From Actinomadura nitritigenes (GTDB lineage: Bacteria; Actinomycetota; Actinomycetes; Streptosporangiales; Streptosporangiaceae), in assembly GCF_017573545.1 (NCBI RefSeq), contig NZ_JAGEOK010000002.1, positions 124,001-188,000 of the forward strand: a stretch of DNA of 64,000 nt. The letters run 5' to 3'. Below, in pieces: positions 8,184 to 17,296 of the stretch. Numbering within the stretch: the stretch's first letter is position 1; each line of letters opens with the position of its first letter. The translations under genes were made by a program, and so were the position numbers. The notes under the pieces were generated by a model that was not told the DNA's origin, ran no database searches, and saw nothing but the letters and a program-made list of their open reading frames with translations.

Positions 8184-8831
8184 CTACTCGTCGAGCCGCG
8201 GGCTGTGGGCGCCGTAGGGAAGGTCCAGGTCCATGCCGGGTTCGCGCAGGTCGAGGAGGTTCTGGCGCTCCAGCATCAGCACGCCGGCCTCGGCGGGCCA
8301 CAGCACCGCCCACAGCCAGTCGCCCATCGCCTCGCCGACGTAGACGGCCCGGTCGGGACGGGTGCCGACCGCCCACATCGGCACCGAGTGGCCGCAGGTC
8401 GCGGCAGGGCCGCTGATGTCGACCTTGGCATCGGGCGGGCTGCCGTCGAATCCCGGGCCGGGGTCGTCGCCTTCCAGCCCGGCGTAGTGGCCGCCGAGCC
8501 CGATGCCGGGCTCCTCGGCGATCAGCACCATGTCCGCCGGGCCGCTGGTCAGGCCCGGCCCGGACAGCGCGACGGCCGTCGCCCGGGCGCCCGAACGCTC
8601 GTCGCCCACCGCGCAGAAGCCGGCGATGAGCCAGGCCGGTGGAAGGGGCCAGGGCGTCCAGACCGGGACCCGGGTGTCCCGGAGCACGGCCGCCAGCCCC
8701 TCCGGGCCGGGGCGCTTGGACGGCTGGCGGGGCAGCACGGCGCCGTGCACGCCGCAGCTCCAGTCGCTCGACCAGAGGCCCGGGGCGCTCAGCGGACCCG
8801 CGCATCGCGGGCATGTGGGCTCGGCCCTCAT
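8184..8831 (-). CDS. DUF6758-type zinc-ribbon protein
   Basis: The 215-residue protein starts with a probable zinc-binding pair (CPRCAGPL at 7-14) and a WSCGVHG segment at 25-31, as in a small zinc ribbon. The rest is an alpha/beta domain with no catalytic motif I recognise. Proteins of this type (DUF6758) are widespread in actinobacteria and are often next to a PHP-domain gene, as here. It lies 47 bases upstream of the PHP gene on the same strand and is divergent from the NUDIX gene, with 83 bases of shared promoter region. Function unknown. Confidence 0.72.
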   Translation of the reverse strand: MRAEPTCPRCAGPLSAPGLWSSDWSCGVHGAVLPRQPSKRPGPEGLAAVLRDTRVPVWTPWPLPPAWLIAGFCAVGDERSGARATAVALSGPGLTSGPADMVLIAEEPGIGLGGHYAGLEGDDPGPGFDGSPPDAKVDISGPAATCGHSVPMWAVGTRPDRAVYVGEAMGDWLWAVLWPAEAGVLMLERQNLLDLREPGMDLDLPYGAHSPRLDE

Positions 8832-8914
8832 GATTACCCACCATGCGCGCCGTTTCCCGGCGCCGTCAAGTTCCCCGAGGTAGCGGACCGGGCAAGGCGC
8901 GACAAAATGGTGAC

Positions 8915-9310
8915 ATGAGAGTGCGCTGCGTCGGCGGGATCGTCAGGGACGGCAGGGGGCGGCTGTTGCTGGTGAGGCGCGGCCGGCCGCCGGGCGCCGG
9001 GCTGTGGTCGGTGCCGGGCGGGCGGGTCGAGCCGGGCGAGGACGACGCGGCCGCGGTGGTCCGGGAGCTGAAGGAGGAGACGGGCCTGGACGTGGTGGCG
9101 GGCGCGCTCGCCGGGTCGGTGGACCGCCCCGGCCCCGGAGGCGTCGTCTACGAGATCCACGACTACGAGGCCCGGGCGGTGGGCGGCGTCCTGCGGGCCG
9201 GGGACGACGCCGCCGACGCCCGCTGGGTCACCGCGGCGGAGCTGCGGGAGCTGCCGCTGACGGACGGCCTGGTCGAGGCCCTGGAGTCGTGGGGCCTACT
9301 GGGGCCGTGA
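8915..9310 (+). CDS. NUDIX hydrolase
   Basis: The 131-residue protein has a complete Nudix box at residues 36-58 (GRVEPGE-X7-RELKEETGL), which binds divalent metal and cleaves nucleoside diphosphates linked to another group. The fold looks MutT-like, so candidates are oxidised nucleotides, ADP-ribose or similar. The ATG at 8915 is chosen because the protein then begins directly with the first beta-strand ([12 protein letters not shown]); upstream in-frame sequence overlaps the divergent gene's promoter. Its end overlaps the convergent CPBP gene by 15 bases. Confidence 0.88.
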   Translation: MRVRCVGGIVRDGRGRLLLVRRGRPPGAGLWSVPGGRVEPGEDDAAAVVRELKEETGLDVVAGALAGSVDRPGPGGVVYEIHDYEARAVGGVLRAGDDAADARWVTAAELRELPLTDGLVEALESWGLLGP

Positions 9311-10705
9311 GACGAACGCGGGCTCGGCGTCCTGCGGGACGGCGTCGGGCCCAGGGTCGTCGGCCGGGCCCGCCGTGACGGTCTGGATCCGCTTGCGGCG
9401 CGCCAGCCAGACGACGACCGCCGCGTACAGCAGCATCGGCGCGACGTCGGCGGCGACCGCCTGCCACGGCACGGACCCCTGCTCGATGTCGAGCTGCCCG
9501 ACGGCGGCGGGGCCGAGGAACGCCAGCAGGTTGTTGAACACGTGCAGGGCGATGCCGGACTCCAGCCCGCCCGTCCGCGTCGCGAGCCAGGCCGCGACCG
9601 CGCCGAACACGAAGATGTCGAGGATGCCCCAGCCGGTGTAGCCGTGCAGGGACGTGAAGGCGGCGGAGCCGATGACGATCCCGGGCCACGGGGTGCGGAA
9701 CACGGCGCTGAACGCGCGCCCGACCCGCCCGGTGCGGGTCTCCAGCGTGCAGGCGCCGACGGCCTGGAGCAGCCAGCCGCGGAAGACGACCTCCTCCGCC
9801 GAGGACTGGAGCGGCACCAGCAGGACGATCACGATGGCGGCGGGCGCGAACCGGCCCCAGCCGACCCAGTGCTCGCCGCCGGACGAGTCGTCCGGGAGGA
9901 ACGCGCTCGCGACGATCGACGACGCGTACGACAGCACGCAGAACCCGACGGCGAGGCCGCAGCAGGTGAGCAGCCAGCGCCAGCGCACCCGGCCCGCGAC
10001 GGACGCGAGGGTGCCCGGCCTGCGCCGCTGCACGAGCCACGCGGCCAGCAGCGCCATCGGCAGGAAGACCGCGATGACGGCCAGGTTGAACGCCAGGTCC
10101 GCCGTCGGGTTCCCGAGGATCGTGTCGGCGCCGGCCCCGGTGGCGTCGGGCGCGTCGCCGGTCGCGATGACCCGCACCACGATCCCGATGATCATCATGG
10201 CGATCGCGAGCGCCATGCCCGCGGCGACGATCGCCGCGCTGCCGGCGAGCGGCCGCCACCAGCGGTGCAGCGGCGTCCGCGCCATCCGGTGGAACGGGGT
10301 GCCGGGCGGCGGCGCGGCCGTCCACGGCCCCTTCGGGCGCGGCGGCCCGTACCCGGTGAACCCCGGCGGGGCGTAGGGGCCGTAGGGCGCGCTGTACGCC
10401 GGCGGGTACGGGACGCCGTACTGGCCCGGATAAGGCTGGGCCGGCGGTTGCGGCTGGGCCATCGGCTGGGGCGGGGCGCCCTGGTCGGCGGGCCATGTCC
10501 ATCCGGCCGGCGCCGGCGGCCCGTCCGCGACCGGACCCCGCGGGTCGGGCGGCACGGGCGGCGCGGGCGGCGCGGGCGGGTCGGGCGGCGCGGATGGGCC
10601 GGTCGCGGAGGGCTCGGGCACGGGGACCTGCGGCGCCGGCACCCCCTCGGACTTGTCCGACATGCCGGGATCGAGCGGGGCCCAGCCGTTCTCGTCCCCT
10701 GCCAT
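9296..10705 (-). CDS. CPBP-family intramembrane glutamic endopeptidase with Pro-rich N-terminus
   Basis: The 469-residue protein has a disordered Pro/Ala/Tyr-rich cytoplasmic region (about 1-135) and then about eight membrane segments carrying the CPBP (Abi, Rce1-like) motifs: [10 protein letters not shown] near residue 303, a HGYTGWG motif and HVFNNLLAF. The Glu pair and His residues form the intramembrane protease site. Family members process membrane proteins or prenylated substrates or act in bacteriocin immunity. I chose the ATG at 10705 because GGGGAGGGGACC lies about 8 bases upstream; an in-frame ATG at 10741 has no clear ribosome site and abuts a hairpin. Confidence 0.83.
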   Translation of the reverse strand: MAGDENGWAPLDPGMSDKSEGVPAPQVPVPEPSATGPSAPPDPPAPPAPPVPPDPRGPVADGPPAPAGWTWPADQGAPPQPMAQPQPPAQPYPGQYGVPYPPAYSAPYGPYAPPGFTGYGPPRPKGPWTAAPPPGTPFHRMARTPLHRWWRPLAGSAAIVAAGMALAIAMMIIGIVVRVIATGDAPDATGAGADTILGNPTADLAFNLAVIAVFLPMALLAAWLVQRRRPGTLASVAGRVRWRWLLTCCGLAVGFCVLSYASSIVASAFLPDDSSGGEHWVGWGRFAPAAIVIVLLVPLQSSAEEVVFRGWLLQAVGACTLETRTGRVGRAFSAVFRTPWPGIVIGSAAFTSLHGYTGWGILDIFVFGAVAAWLATRTGGLESGIALHVFNNLLAFLGPAAVGQLDIEQGSVPWQAVAADVAPMLLYAAVVVWLARRKRIQTVTAGPADDPGPDAVPQDAEPAFVSRPQ

Positions 10706-10743
10706 CGGCACCTGGTCCCCTCCCCGCGACGGATCTCCCATGT

Positions 10744-10762
10744 GGGACGAATGGTACGTCCC
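10744..10762 (-). terminator. Small hairpin between CitE-like and CPBP genes
   Basis: GGGACG and CGTCCC form a 6-bp stem around a 7-base loop immediately after the CitE-like stop codon. It may terminate or attenuate readthrough into the CPBP gene. It is short, so the call is tentative. Confidence 0.3.
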
Positions 10763-10763
10763 G

Positions 10764-11705
10764 TCAGGTCGCCGGGGCGTCGAAGCGCTTGGTCCGGGCC
10801 ATCCCGGCGGCGCGCCCCTTCGCCGCGACGACGAGCGCCATCTTCCGGGACGCCTCGTCGATCATCTCGTCCCCGAGCGTGGCGGCGCCGCGCCCCTCGA
10901 CGGTGACGTAGTGCTCGTAGGCGTCCAGGATCAACTCGGCGTGGTCGTAGTCCTCCTGCGACGGGGAGAACACCGCGTTCCCCGCGTCGATCTGCGCCGG
11001 GTGCAGCACCCACTTGCCGTCGAACCCGAGCGCGGCCGAGCGCTTCGCGACCCGGGTGAACGCGTCCACGTCCCGGACGTTGAAGTACGGCCCGTCGATG
11101 GCCTGCAGGTCGTTGGCGCGCGCGGCCATCAGGATGCGCATCAGGATGTAGTGGTAGGCGTCGCCCTCGGTGTAGCCGGGCGGCTGCTCCCCCACCACCA
11201 GGGTCCTCATGTTGATCGACGCCATCAGGTCGCCGGGGCCGAACACCAGCGACTCCAGCCGCGGCGACGACGCGGCGATCTCGTCGATGTTCACCATGCC
11301 CTTGGCGTCCTCGATCTGCGCCTCGATGCCGATGCGGCCCTCCTCCAGCCCCATCGCCCGCTCGATCTGGCTGAGCAGCCGGTCGAGCCACCTCACGTGC
11401 GAGGCGTCCGACGCCTTCGGCAGCATGATCGCGTCGAGGTTCGCGCCCGCTCCCTCGACGACCTCGATCACGTCCCGGTACGCCCAGTGCGTCTCCAGGT
11501 CGTTGATCCGCACCACCCGGGTCTTGCCCGTCCAGTCGCCGTCGTTGAGCGCGGCCACGACGGTCCCGCGCGCGCCCTCCTTGGCGGACGGCGCGACCGC
11601 GTCCTCCAGGTCCAGGAAGATCTCGTCGGCGGGGAGCCCCTGCGCCTTCTCGATGAAGCGGGGATTGCTGCCGGGGACCGCGAGGGTGGTACGTCGAGAC
11701 CGCAT
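10764..11705 (-). CDS. HpcH/HpaI aldolase/citrate lyase family CoA-ester lyase (CitE-like)
   Basis: The 313-residue protein is a CitE/malyl-CoA lyase family TIM-barrel enzyme. It starts RSRRTTLAVPGSNPRFIEKA, has the phosphate/CoA-binding FLDLEDAVAPSAKEGAR segment, the metal-binding IEAQIEDAKGM and FGPGDLMASI motifs, and WVLHPAQID near the C-terminus. Such enzymes cleave or form malyl-CoA, methylmalyl-CoA or citramalyl-CoA. It stands alone without citrate lyase alpha or gamma subunits, which argues for a stand-alone CoA-ester lyase. A TAGCAT hexamer at 11713-11718 just upstream of the ATG would give a very short leader. Confidence 0.87.
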   Translation of the reverse strand: MRSRRTTLAVPGSNPRFIEKAQGLPADEIFLDLEDAVAPSAKEGARGTVVAALNDGDWTGKTRVVRINDLETHWAYRDVIEVVEGAGANLDAIMLPKASDASHVRWLDRLLSQIERAMGLEEGRIGIEAQIEDAKGMVNIDEIAASSPRLESLVFGPGDLMASINMRTLVVGEQPPGYTEGDAYHYILMRILMAARANDLQAIDGPYFNVRDVDAFTRVAKRSAALGFDGKWVLHPAQIDAGNAVFSPSQEDYDHAELILDAYEHYVTVEGRGAATLGDEMIDEASRKMALVVAAKGRAAGMARTKRFDAPAT

Positions 11706-11744
11706 GGGCCGGATGCTATCCAGCTTGTATGAGACGCTTTCCGC

Positions 11745-12251
11745 GTGGGTGAGCTGAACCGCGCGCTGATCGAGGAGGCGGCGAAGAGGTCGGGCCTGCT
11801 CTGGCTCGACCTGCCCGGCCTGCCGCAGCCGCGCGCCGCCTGGCACGTGTGGCACGACGGGTCGGCGTACGTGCTGACCGGCGGCGAGGGCGAGCAGCCG
11901 CTGCCGGGCCTGCCGGACGCCGAGCGGGTCGGGGTGATCCTGCGCAGCAAGGACAAGGGCGGCCGGCTGGTCGCCTTCACCGCCGACTGTGAGCGGGTCG
12001 AACCCGGCGGCGAACTGTGGGACGAGGTCGCGCCGCTGCTGGCCAAGGAGCGGCTGAACGCCCGGACCCACGAGGGCCAGGCGGAGACCTGGGCGGCCGA
12101 GTCGTGGATCATCCGGTTGACCCCGGCGGACGCGGCCGACGACCCGGCCCCGGAGGCGTACGCGACGGTGCGTCCGGTGCCGACCCCGGCGACCACCGCG
12201 GGCCCGCCGCCGAGGATGTTCGGCGGCAGGCGCCGCAGGGTCGACGAGTAG
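11745..12251 (+). CDS. Conserved hypothetical protein
   Basis: This 168-residue protein is not firmly recognised. It has a WLDLPG start region, a WHVWHDGSAYVLTGGEGEQPLPGL core that looks like a beta-rich strand-turn arrangement as in split beta-barrel flavin proteins, a basic SKDKGGRLV stretch and a Pro-rich, Arg-rich tail. A split-barrel oxidoreductase fold is a guess only. It starts with GTG at 11745, 39 bases from the divergent CitE-like gene, probably with a short leader. It ends 44 bases before the convergent ECF41 gene. Confidence 0.7.
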   Translation: MGELNRALIEEAAKRSGLLWLDLPGLPQPRAAWHVWHDGSAYVLTGGEGEQPLPGLPDAERVGVILRSKDKGGRLVAFTADCERVEPGGELWDEVAPLLAKERLNARTHEGQAETWAAESWIIRLTPADAADDPAPEAYATVRPVPTPATTAGPPPRMFGGRRRRVDE

Positions 12252-12295
12252 GCGCCGGCCGGCGGGTATGCGCAGGCGGCCACCGGCGGGGCCCG

Positions 12296-13186
12296 TCACA
12301 TCGGCAGCGTGCGGCCCTCCGCGATCGCGCGGAGCTTGTCCGGGTTCGCCACCAGCTGGATGTCCCGGACGCGCCCGTCGTCGCCGACGGTGGCGCTGAT
12401 CGCGCTGATCGGCCCGTCCGGGCCGTCCACGACCACGGCGGGCCCGCCGTTGATCTCGACGCGCCGCAGCCGCCAGTCCCGCGGGTCGACGCCCTCGTAG
12501 GGACGGGTCGTGATGGTCGCGAAGAACCGGGCGATGAGGTCCGCGCCGTGCACGATCTTCCGCGGCGCCCGGACCTTGCCGCCGCCGTCGGTCCACAGCG
12601 TCACGTCCGGGGCGAGGGTCTCCATGAGCCGGTTGATGTCCCCGCCGACGACCGCGTCGAGGAACCGCTCGGTCGCGGCGCGCCGCTCGGCGCCGCCCGC
12701 CTCGAACCGGGGGCGGCGCGCCTCGACGTGCTTGCGCGCCCGGGTGCCGAGCTGCCGGACCGACGTCTCCGTGCGGTCCAGCGCCCGCGCGATCTCCGCG
12801 TACGGGTAGCCGAACACCTCCTTCAGCACGAACACGGCGCGTTCCAGCGGGCTGAGGGTCTCCAGCACGACGAGCATCGCCATCGACACCGACTCCGACA
12901 GCTCGGCGCCCTCCGCCGCGACGTCCGGCGAGGTCAGCATCGGCTCCGGCAGCCACGGGCCGACGTAGGTCTCGCGCTGCGCACGCGCCGAGCGCAGCCG
13001 GTCCAGCGCCACGTTCGTGGTGATCCGGACGAGGTAGGCCTTGGGGTCCTGGACGTCCGAGCGGTCGGCGGCGGACCAGCGGATCCACGCATCCTGGACG
13101 GCGTCCTCCGCGTCCGCGGCGGTGCCGAGCATCCGGTAGGCGACCGCGAACAGCAGGTTGCGGTGCTCCTCGAAGACATCAGACAT
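12296..13186 (-). CDS. ECF41-type RNA polymerase sigma factor (SigJ-like)
   Basis: The 296-residue protein has sigma region 2 (about 1-70), region 4 with helix-turn-helix YAEIARALDRTETSVRQ (about 129-145), and a fused SnoaL/NTF2-like C-terminal domain (about 170-290). Signature motifs of the ECF41 group are present: WLPEP at 78-82, DGGGK at 200-204 and NPDKL at 281-285. In this group the extension replaces an anti-sigma factor and tunes activity. The usual partner, a carboxymuconolactone decarboxylase-like or oxidoreductase gene, is not adjacent. A matching ECF41 promoter lies upstream, which indicates autoregulation. Confidence 0.93.
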   Translation of the reverse strand: MSDVFEEHRNLLFAVAYRMLGTAADAEDAVQDAWIRWSAADRSDVQDPKAYLVRITTNVALDRLRSARAQRETYVGPWLPEPMLTSPDVAAEGAELSESVSMAMLVVLETLSPLERAVFVLKEVFGYPYAEIARALDRTETSVRQLGTRARKHVEARRPRFEAGGAERRAATERFLDAVVGGDINRLMETLAPDVTLWTDGGGKVRAPRKIVHGADLIARFFATITTRPYEGVDPRDWRLRRVEINGGPAVVVDGPDGPISAISATVGDDGRVRDIQLVANPDKLRAIAEGRTLPM

Positions 13187-13237
13187 GATCGTTCAGCCTC
13201 TCACGGCCGGGCACGCGCGCCCGCCCTCACCACCGAG

Positions 13238-13264
13238 GACGGGACGCCCGCCCGGATCGTGACA
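13238..13264 (-). promoter_or_regulatory. ECF41-type autoregulatory promoter
   Basis: On the minus strand, TGTCACG is followed by exactly 16 bases and then CGTC. The known ECF41 target promoter is TGTCACA-N16-CGTC, so this matches at all but one position. It would start transcription near 13231, giving a leader of about 45 bases to the sigma factor ATG at 13186. Confidence 0.8.
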
Positions 13265-13341
13265 TCGCCGCGGACCCCGAAGCCGCCGATCACCGGGCGC
13301 CCGGGAACCGGCCACCGGCCACCGGGTGCCGTGCGCGCCGG

Positions 13342-13842
13342 CTAGCGCGACCCGGCGAGGTGGGCGTCGGCGGCGCGCTCGATGGAGTCGCCGATCTCCC
13401 GGTCGGCGACGAGGCGGTCCTGCCAGCCGCGCACATCGGTGTCCTTGCCGGGCTCCAGGTTCTTGTAGATGTCGAAGAAGTGCGCGATCTCGTCCAGGAA
13501 GTGGTTCGGCACGTCGCCGAGGTCGCGGACCGACTCGTAGCGGACGTCCCGCGCCGGCACCGTGAGGATCTTGGCGTCGGGCTCGCCGCCGTCGTGCATC
13601 CAGAACACCCCGACGCTGCGGACCGCCACCTGGCAGCCGGGGAACGTGGGCTCCTCCAGCAGGACCATCGCGTCCAGCGGGTCGCCGTCCTCGGCGAGCG
13701 TGTCGGGCACGTAGCCGTAGTCCACCGGGTACTGCGTGGAGGTGAACAGCATCCGGTCCAGGCGGATGCGCCCGAGCCGGTGGTCCATCTCGTACTTGTT
13801 GCGTGATCCGCGCGGGATCTCGACGATCATCTCGATTTCCAT
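13342..13842 (-). CDS. ppa: Inorganic pyrophosphatase
   Basis: The 166-residue protein is a family I soluble inorganic pyrophosphatase, which hydrolyses pyrophosphate and so drives nucleotide and aminoacyl-adenylate forming reactions. The family signature DGDPLDA is at 52-58, with RNKYEMD near 14-20, DYGYVPDT at 41-48 and the Lys/Tyr-containing C-terminal region. The length is normal for actinobacterial enzymes, which are hexamers. The start ATG at 13842 puts IEIPRG-like sequence at the N-terminus as in homologues. It is downstream of the PP2C phosphatase gene's opposite neighbour and probably has its own promoter. Confidence 0.96.
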   Translation of the reverse strand: MEIEMIVEIPRGSRNKYEMDHRLGRIRLDRMLFTSTQYPVDYGYVPDTLAEDGDPLDAMVLLEEPTFPGCQVAVRSVGVFWMHDGGEPDAKILTVPARDVRYESVRDLGDVPNHFLDEIAHFFDIYKNLEPGKDTDVRGWQDRLVADREIGDSIERAADAHLAGSR

Positions 13843-13884
13843 GGTGCCTCCCCAGCAGGGTCGTACCCGGCATGCCGGGCCGCC

Positions 13885-16071
13885 CTACCCCCCCGATGCC
13901 GGAACGTGCAGCGCGAGCAGCGTGACGTCGTCGGACTGCTCGTACCCGGCGAGCAGCCGGGCGACCAGGTGGTCGACGAGCCGTCCCGGGTCGGCGGCGG
14001 CGCCCGGCGGCAGTTCCGCCGCGGCCGCGACCAGGTCGCCGAGCCCGGTGTCGACGCCGCGCCTGCGGTTCTCCACCAGCCCGTCGGAGTACAGCACGAC
14101 GGTGTCGCCCGGCGCCAGCGAGAAGCTGGCCTGCTGCCGGTGGCTCGGCCAGCCCAGCGGGGTGCCCGCCTCGACGTCGCTGAGCCCCGGCGGCGCGCCA
14201 TGGGGCAGCAGCAGCGGCGGCGGGTGCCCGGCGCTGGTGTACAGGCCCCGCCCGGTGGCCGGGTCGATCACCAGGTAGGCGACGGTGGTGAACTGCTCGG
14301 CGTCCTCGGTGGCGCTGAACAGCCGGTCCAGGCCGGACAGGACGGCGGCGGGCCGCGGGTCGGTGAGCGCGAGCGCGCGCAGCGCGTTGCGCACCCGGCC
14401 CATGATCGCGGCGGCCAGCACGCCCTTGCCCATCACGTCGCCGACGACCACGGCGAGCCGGCCGCCGGGCAGCCTGAACACGTCGTACCAGTCGCCGCCG
14501 ACCTGCACGTGCCGGGTCACCGGGTCGTAGCGCGCGGCCATCCGCAGCTCCGGGGAGCTCGGCAGGTCGCCCGGCAGCAGGCTGCGCTGCAGCTGCTCGG
14601 CGGTGCGGTGCTCGCGCTCGAACAGCAGCGCCCGCTCCACCGCGAGCGCGCACTGCCCGGCCAGCGCCTCCAGGAACACCTGCTCGTCCTCGGTGAGGAA
14701 CCGGGTCCGGGTGAAGGCGAACCGCAGCACCCCGATCGGCGCGCCCGCCGCCAGCAGCGGCAGCGCCACCCACGCCTGCTCGCCGGGCCCGCGCCGCAGC
14801 TCCGCCGCGGCGGCGGCCTCGCCCAGCTGCCGGCGCAGCTCCTCGGGGTTCTCGGCGACGAACGGGCGGCCGTCGCGCGCGGCGGCCGCCATCACGCCCG
14901 GCTCCGCGACGGCGACGCTGTCCCGCCACGCGTCCGAGCCGTCCCGTCCCGGGTCCGCGTCCGCGCCGGCCGGGTCGTCGGCGGGGGCGACCGGGGTGAG
15001 CCGCGTCCGGCCCTCGTCCAGGAGCGCGACCGTGCAGTGGTCGACGCCGACCGCCGACTGCCCGACCTCCACGATGACCCGCACGACCTCGCCGACGGTC
15101 AGCGCCTCGGCGAGCATCGAGGTGGCCTGCTGGAGCCGGGCGGTGCGCAGCGCGGCGGCCGACAGCTGGCCGGTGAGCCGGCCGCGCATCTCCTCGGCGT
15201 CGCGGCGGCCGGTGACGTCGGTCCCGGCGCACACCCACTCGATCACCGCGCCGTCCCGGCGGATCGGGACGGCCCGCACCTCGAAGTGCCGGCGCCCGCC
15301 GGACGCGGTGAGGACGCGGCAGTCCACCTCCAGGACGCGCCCGTCGCGCATGGACTCGCGCCACTCGGCGGCGACGCGGTCGTGGTCCTCGGGGTGCACG
15401 GCGGCGATCCAGCCGCCCCGCGCGTACGCCTCGGGGGTCTGGCCGGTGACGGCGCGCCAGTGCGGCGCGTCCTCGCCGGCGGCGCCGTCCGCCGCGGTCG
15501 TCCACACCACCGGGGTCGTCGCCTCGACCAGCGACCGGTACCGCTCGGTGCGGCGGGTGATGGCGTCCTCGACCGCGCGGCGGACCGTCTCGTCCTGGAC
15601 GATCAGCGCCGCGCCCAGCATCGCGCCGCCGTGGCCGCGCACCGGCAGGCACGCGCAGACCCAGACCCGCTCGCCGGACGCGTCCGGCGCGGCGGCGCCG
15701 GGCGTGCCGGGCGCGGGGCCGGCGGGGGCGGAACCGGCGGGGGCGGGTGCGCGGACCTCCAGGCCCGTGACGGGGCGGCCGTCGTCCAGGACGCCGCGCA
15801 GCGCCGGTTCGAGGACGGCCGCGAACTCGCCGTCCAGCACCTCGGCGAGCCGCCGCCCGACGGGGTTCACGCCCTCGCGGCCGCCGGCGCCGTCACCGCG
15901 CAGCAGCGCGCGCAGCGCCTCGTTGGCGCGGCGCAGGCGCAGCCGGGCGTCGAGGAACGCGACGCCGAACGGCACCTCGGTGACCAGCGCGCCGAACAGC
16001 GCCGAGTCGGCCAGGGCCGTGCCGGCCCGAGCGGTGTCGGTCCGAGCGGTGTCGCGGGCATCCGGGACCAT
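13885..16071 (-). CDS. PAS-GAF-PP2C (SpoIIE-type) serine/threonine phosphatase
   Basis: The 728-residue protein has two PAS-like sensor regions (about 25-180 and 190-330), a GAF domain (about 350-510) and a C-terminal PP2C/SpoIIE phosphatase domain (about 525-725) with GGDWYDVF, VVGDVMGKG and SDDVTLLAL metal-binding motifs. In actinomycetes these proteins typically dephosphorylate anti-sigma factor antagonists in stress partner-switching. No antagonist or RsbW-like kinase gene is adjacent. The ATG at 16071, preceded by GGGGGATGAGGCG, is chosen; the longer reading frame runs through the neighbour's promoter. The N-terminal stretch carries short TAR(T/A) repeats. Confidence 0.87.
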   Translation of the reverse strand: MVPDARDTARTDTARAGTALADSALFGALVTEVPFGVAFLDARLRLRRANEALRALLRGDGAGGREGVNPVGRRLAEVLDGEFAAVLEPALRGVLDDGRPVTGLEVRAPAPAGSAPAGPAPGTPGAAAPDASGERVWVCACLPVRGHGGAMLGAALIVQDETVRRAVEDAITRRTERYRSLVEATTPVVWTTAADGAAGEDAPHWRAVTGQTPEAYARGGWIAAVHPEDHDRVAAEWRESMRDGRVLEVDCRVLTASGGRRHFEVRAVPIRRDGAVIEWVCAGTDVTGRRDAEEMRGRLTGQLSAAALRTARLQQATSMLAEALTVGEVVRVIVEVGQSAVGVDHCTVALLDEGRTRLTPVAPADDPAGADADPGRDGSDAWRDSVAVAEPGVMAAAARDGRPFVAENPEELRRQLGEAAAAAELRRGPGEQAWVALPLLAAGAPIGVLRFAFTRTRFLTEDEQVFLEALAGQCALAVERALLFEREHRTAEQLQRSLLPGDLPSSPELRMAARYDPVTRHVQVGGDWYDVFRLPGGRLAVVVGDVMGKGVLAAAIMGRVRNALRALALTDPRPAAVLSGLDRLFSATEDAEQFTTVAYLVIDPATGRGLYTSAGHPPPLLLPHGAPPGLSDVEAGTPLGWPSHRQQASFSLAPGDTVVLYSDGLVENRRRGVDTGLGDLVAAAAELPPGAAADPGRLVDHLVARLLAGYEQSDDVTLLALHVPASGG

Positions 16072-16291
16072 CGCCTCATCCCCCGGTATCGATCCGGCCA
16101 CCAGTCTAGACGCGGCCTCCGCCGGACGGCGGCGGACGCGTGAGCCGGGTCCGGCCGCGGCGGCGCGGCCCCGCCCCTGCCGCATCATCTGTCGGACATA
16201 AGCCGTTGATCGGGAGAAGTCGCACGTCAGCGGGGGTCCGGTTCCGCGGATTCCGCTGCGGGCCGCCGTGCGGATACCGACTATGAGGGGC

Positions 16292-17296
16292 ATGACGTTC
16301 CCGTTGATGCAGGGGTACGACCACATCAACCTGGTCGCCTCCCTCGATCCCGTCGCGGCCGTGCGGGACCGCGAGATCGGCGACGCGATCCTCGCCTTCC
16401 CCCGGCTCCTGCCGGCCGGGTCGCCCGACTTCGGGTACGCGGTGCAGACCGGCGCCGAGTGGCGCATCGGCTGCCTCGGCGCGACCGACCCGTCCGCCGC
16501 CCGCTACGGCCTGGCCGCCGACCTGCGGCGGGACGCGGCGAACGGCGGCCACCCGCCCGGCGTCGCGCGCGCGATGCTCGCGGCGGCGGGCCGGCTCGAC
16601 CCCGAGGAGGGCGACCAGCTCCCGAAGGACGAGTGGGAGATCGGCGACCGGCGCTACCGGGTCATCCGGGTGGAGAAGTACACGCTGCTCGGCGACCGGG
16701 TGATGGAGCCGCCCCGGCCGACCGACACGCCCGGCTCCTGCGGCGACGGGATGCTCCGCGGCCACCTGCTGGAGCCGGCGGCGCCGGCCGGGCAGTGGGA
16801 GGCGCAGCTGCGGCTGAACCTGGTCGGCTTCATGCCGGTGCCGGGCTCCGTCCCGCCGATGGTGCTGGCCGAGGCGCAGCACGCGGTGCGGACGCATCCG
16901 GGCGTGGTGCTGCTGCCGCCCACGTTCGTCGCGGTCGAGGTCAAGGAGAACGGGTGGGCGCCGCTGACCGGCGGCGACGACCCGGAGGAGACGCGGCACC
17001 GGCTGGCGCGCTACTTCGGCGACCTGCTGCCGCGGCTGCGCGAGTTCCAGGGCGACCCGCCCGGGCCGGCGGAGCTGGCGGAGTGGGAGCGGGCCGCCGA
17101 GCAGATCGAGGCGGCGACCGGGCACGCGTTCACCGCGGCGGGGCGCGAGTTCCGCACCGTCCGCATCTCGCGGATGCTGCGGCTCGGCCGGGACGGGCCG
17201 GAGGCCCCGCGCCCCTCCGACCAGGAGCGCTACGGGCTGTCCGGCCCCGTTCACGGCGAGGAGTACGACGAGGAAGAGGAGGAGGAGACCTCATGA
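16292..17296 (+). CDS. DUF5954-like protein
   Basis: The product (334 residues from ATG 16292; GTG 16268 and ATG 16283 are alternative starts) resembles the actinobacterial DUF5954 family: DPVAAV near the N-terminus, then AAGRLDPEE, WEIGDRRYRVIRVEKYTLLG and EPPRPTDTP, with a second copy of the PRPSD motif near the end. It ends in an acidic run of Glu. No catalytic motif or membrane segment is visible, so it is a soluble protein of unknown role. Its last 6 bases overlap the convergent MFS gene. The family assignment is from memory of sequence style. Confidence 0.62.
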   Translation: MTFPLMQGYDHINLVASLDPVAAVRDREIGDAILAFPRLLPAGSPDFGYAVQTGAEWRIGCLGATDPSAARYGLAADLRRDAANGGHPPGVARAMLAAAGRLDPEEGDQLPKDEWEIGDRRYRVIRVEKYTLLGDRVMEPPRPTDTPGSCGDGMLRGHLLEPAAPAGQWEAQLRLNLVGFMPVPGSVPPMVLAEAQHAVRTHPGVVLLPPTFVAVEVKENGWAPLTGGDDPEETRHRLARYFGDLLPRLREFQGDPPGPAELAEWERAAEQIEAATGHAFTAAGREFRTVRISRMLRLGRDGPEAPRPSDQERYGLSGPVHGEEYDEEEEEETS

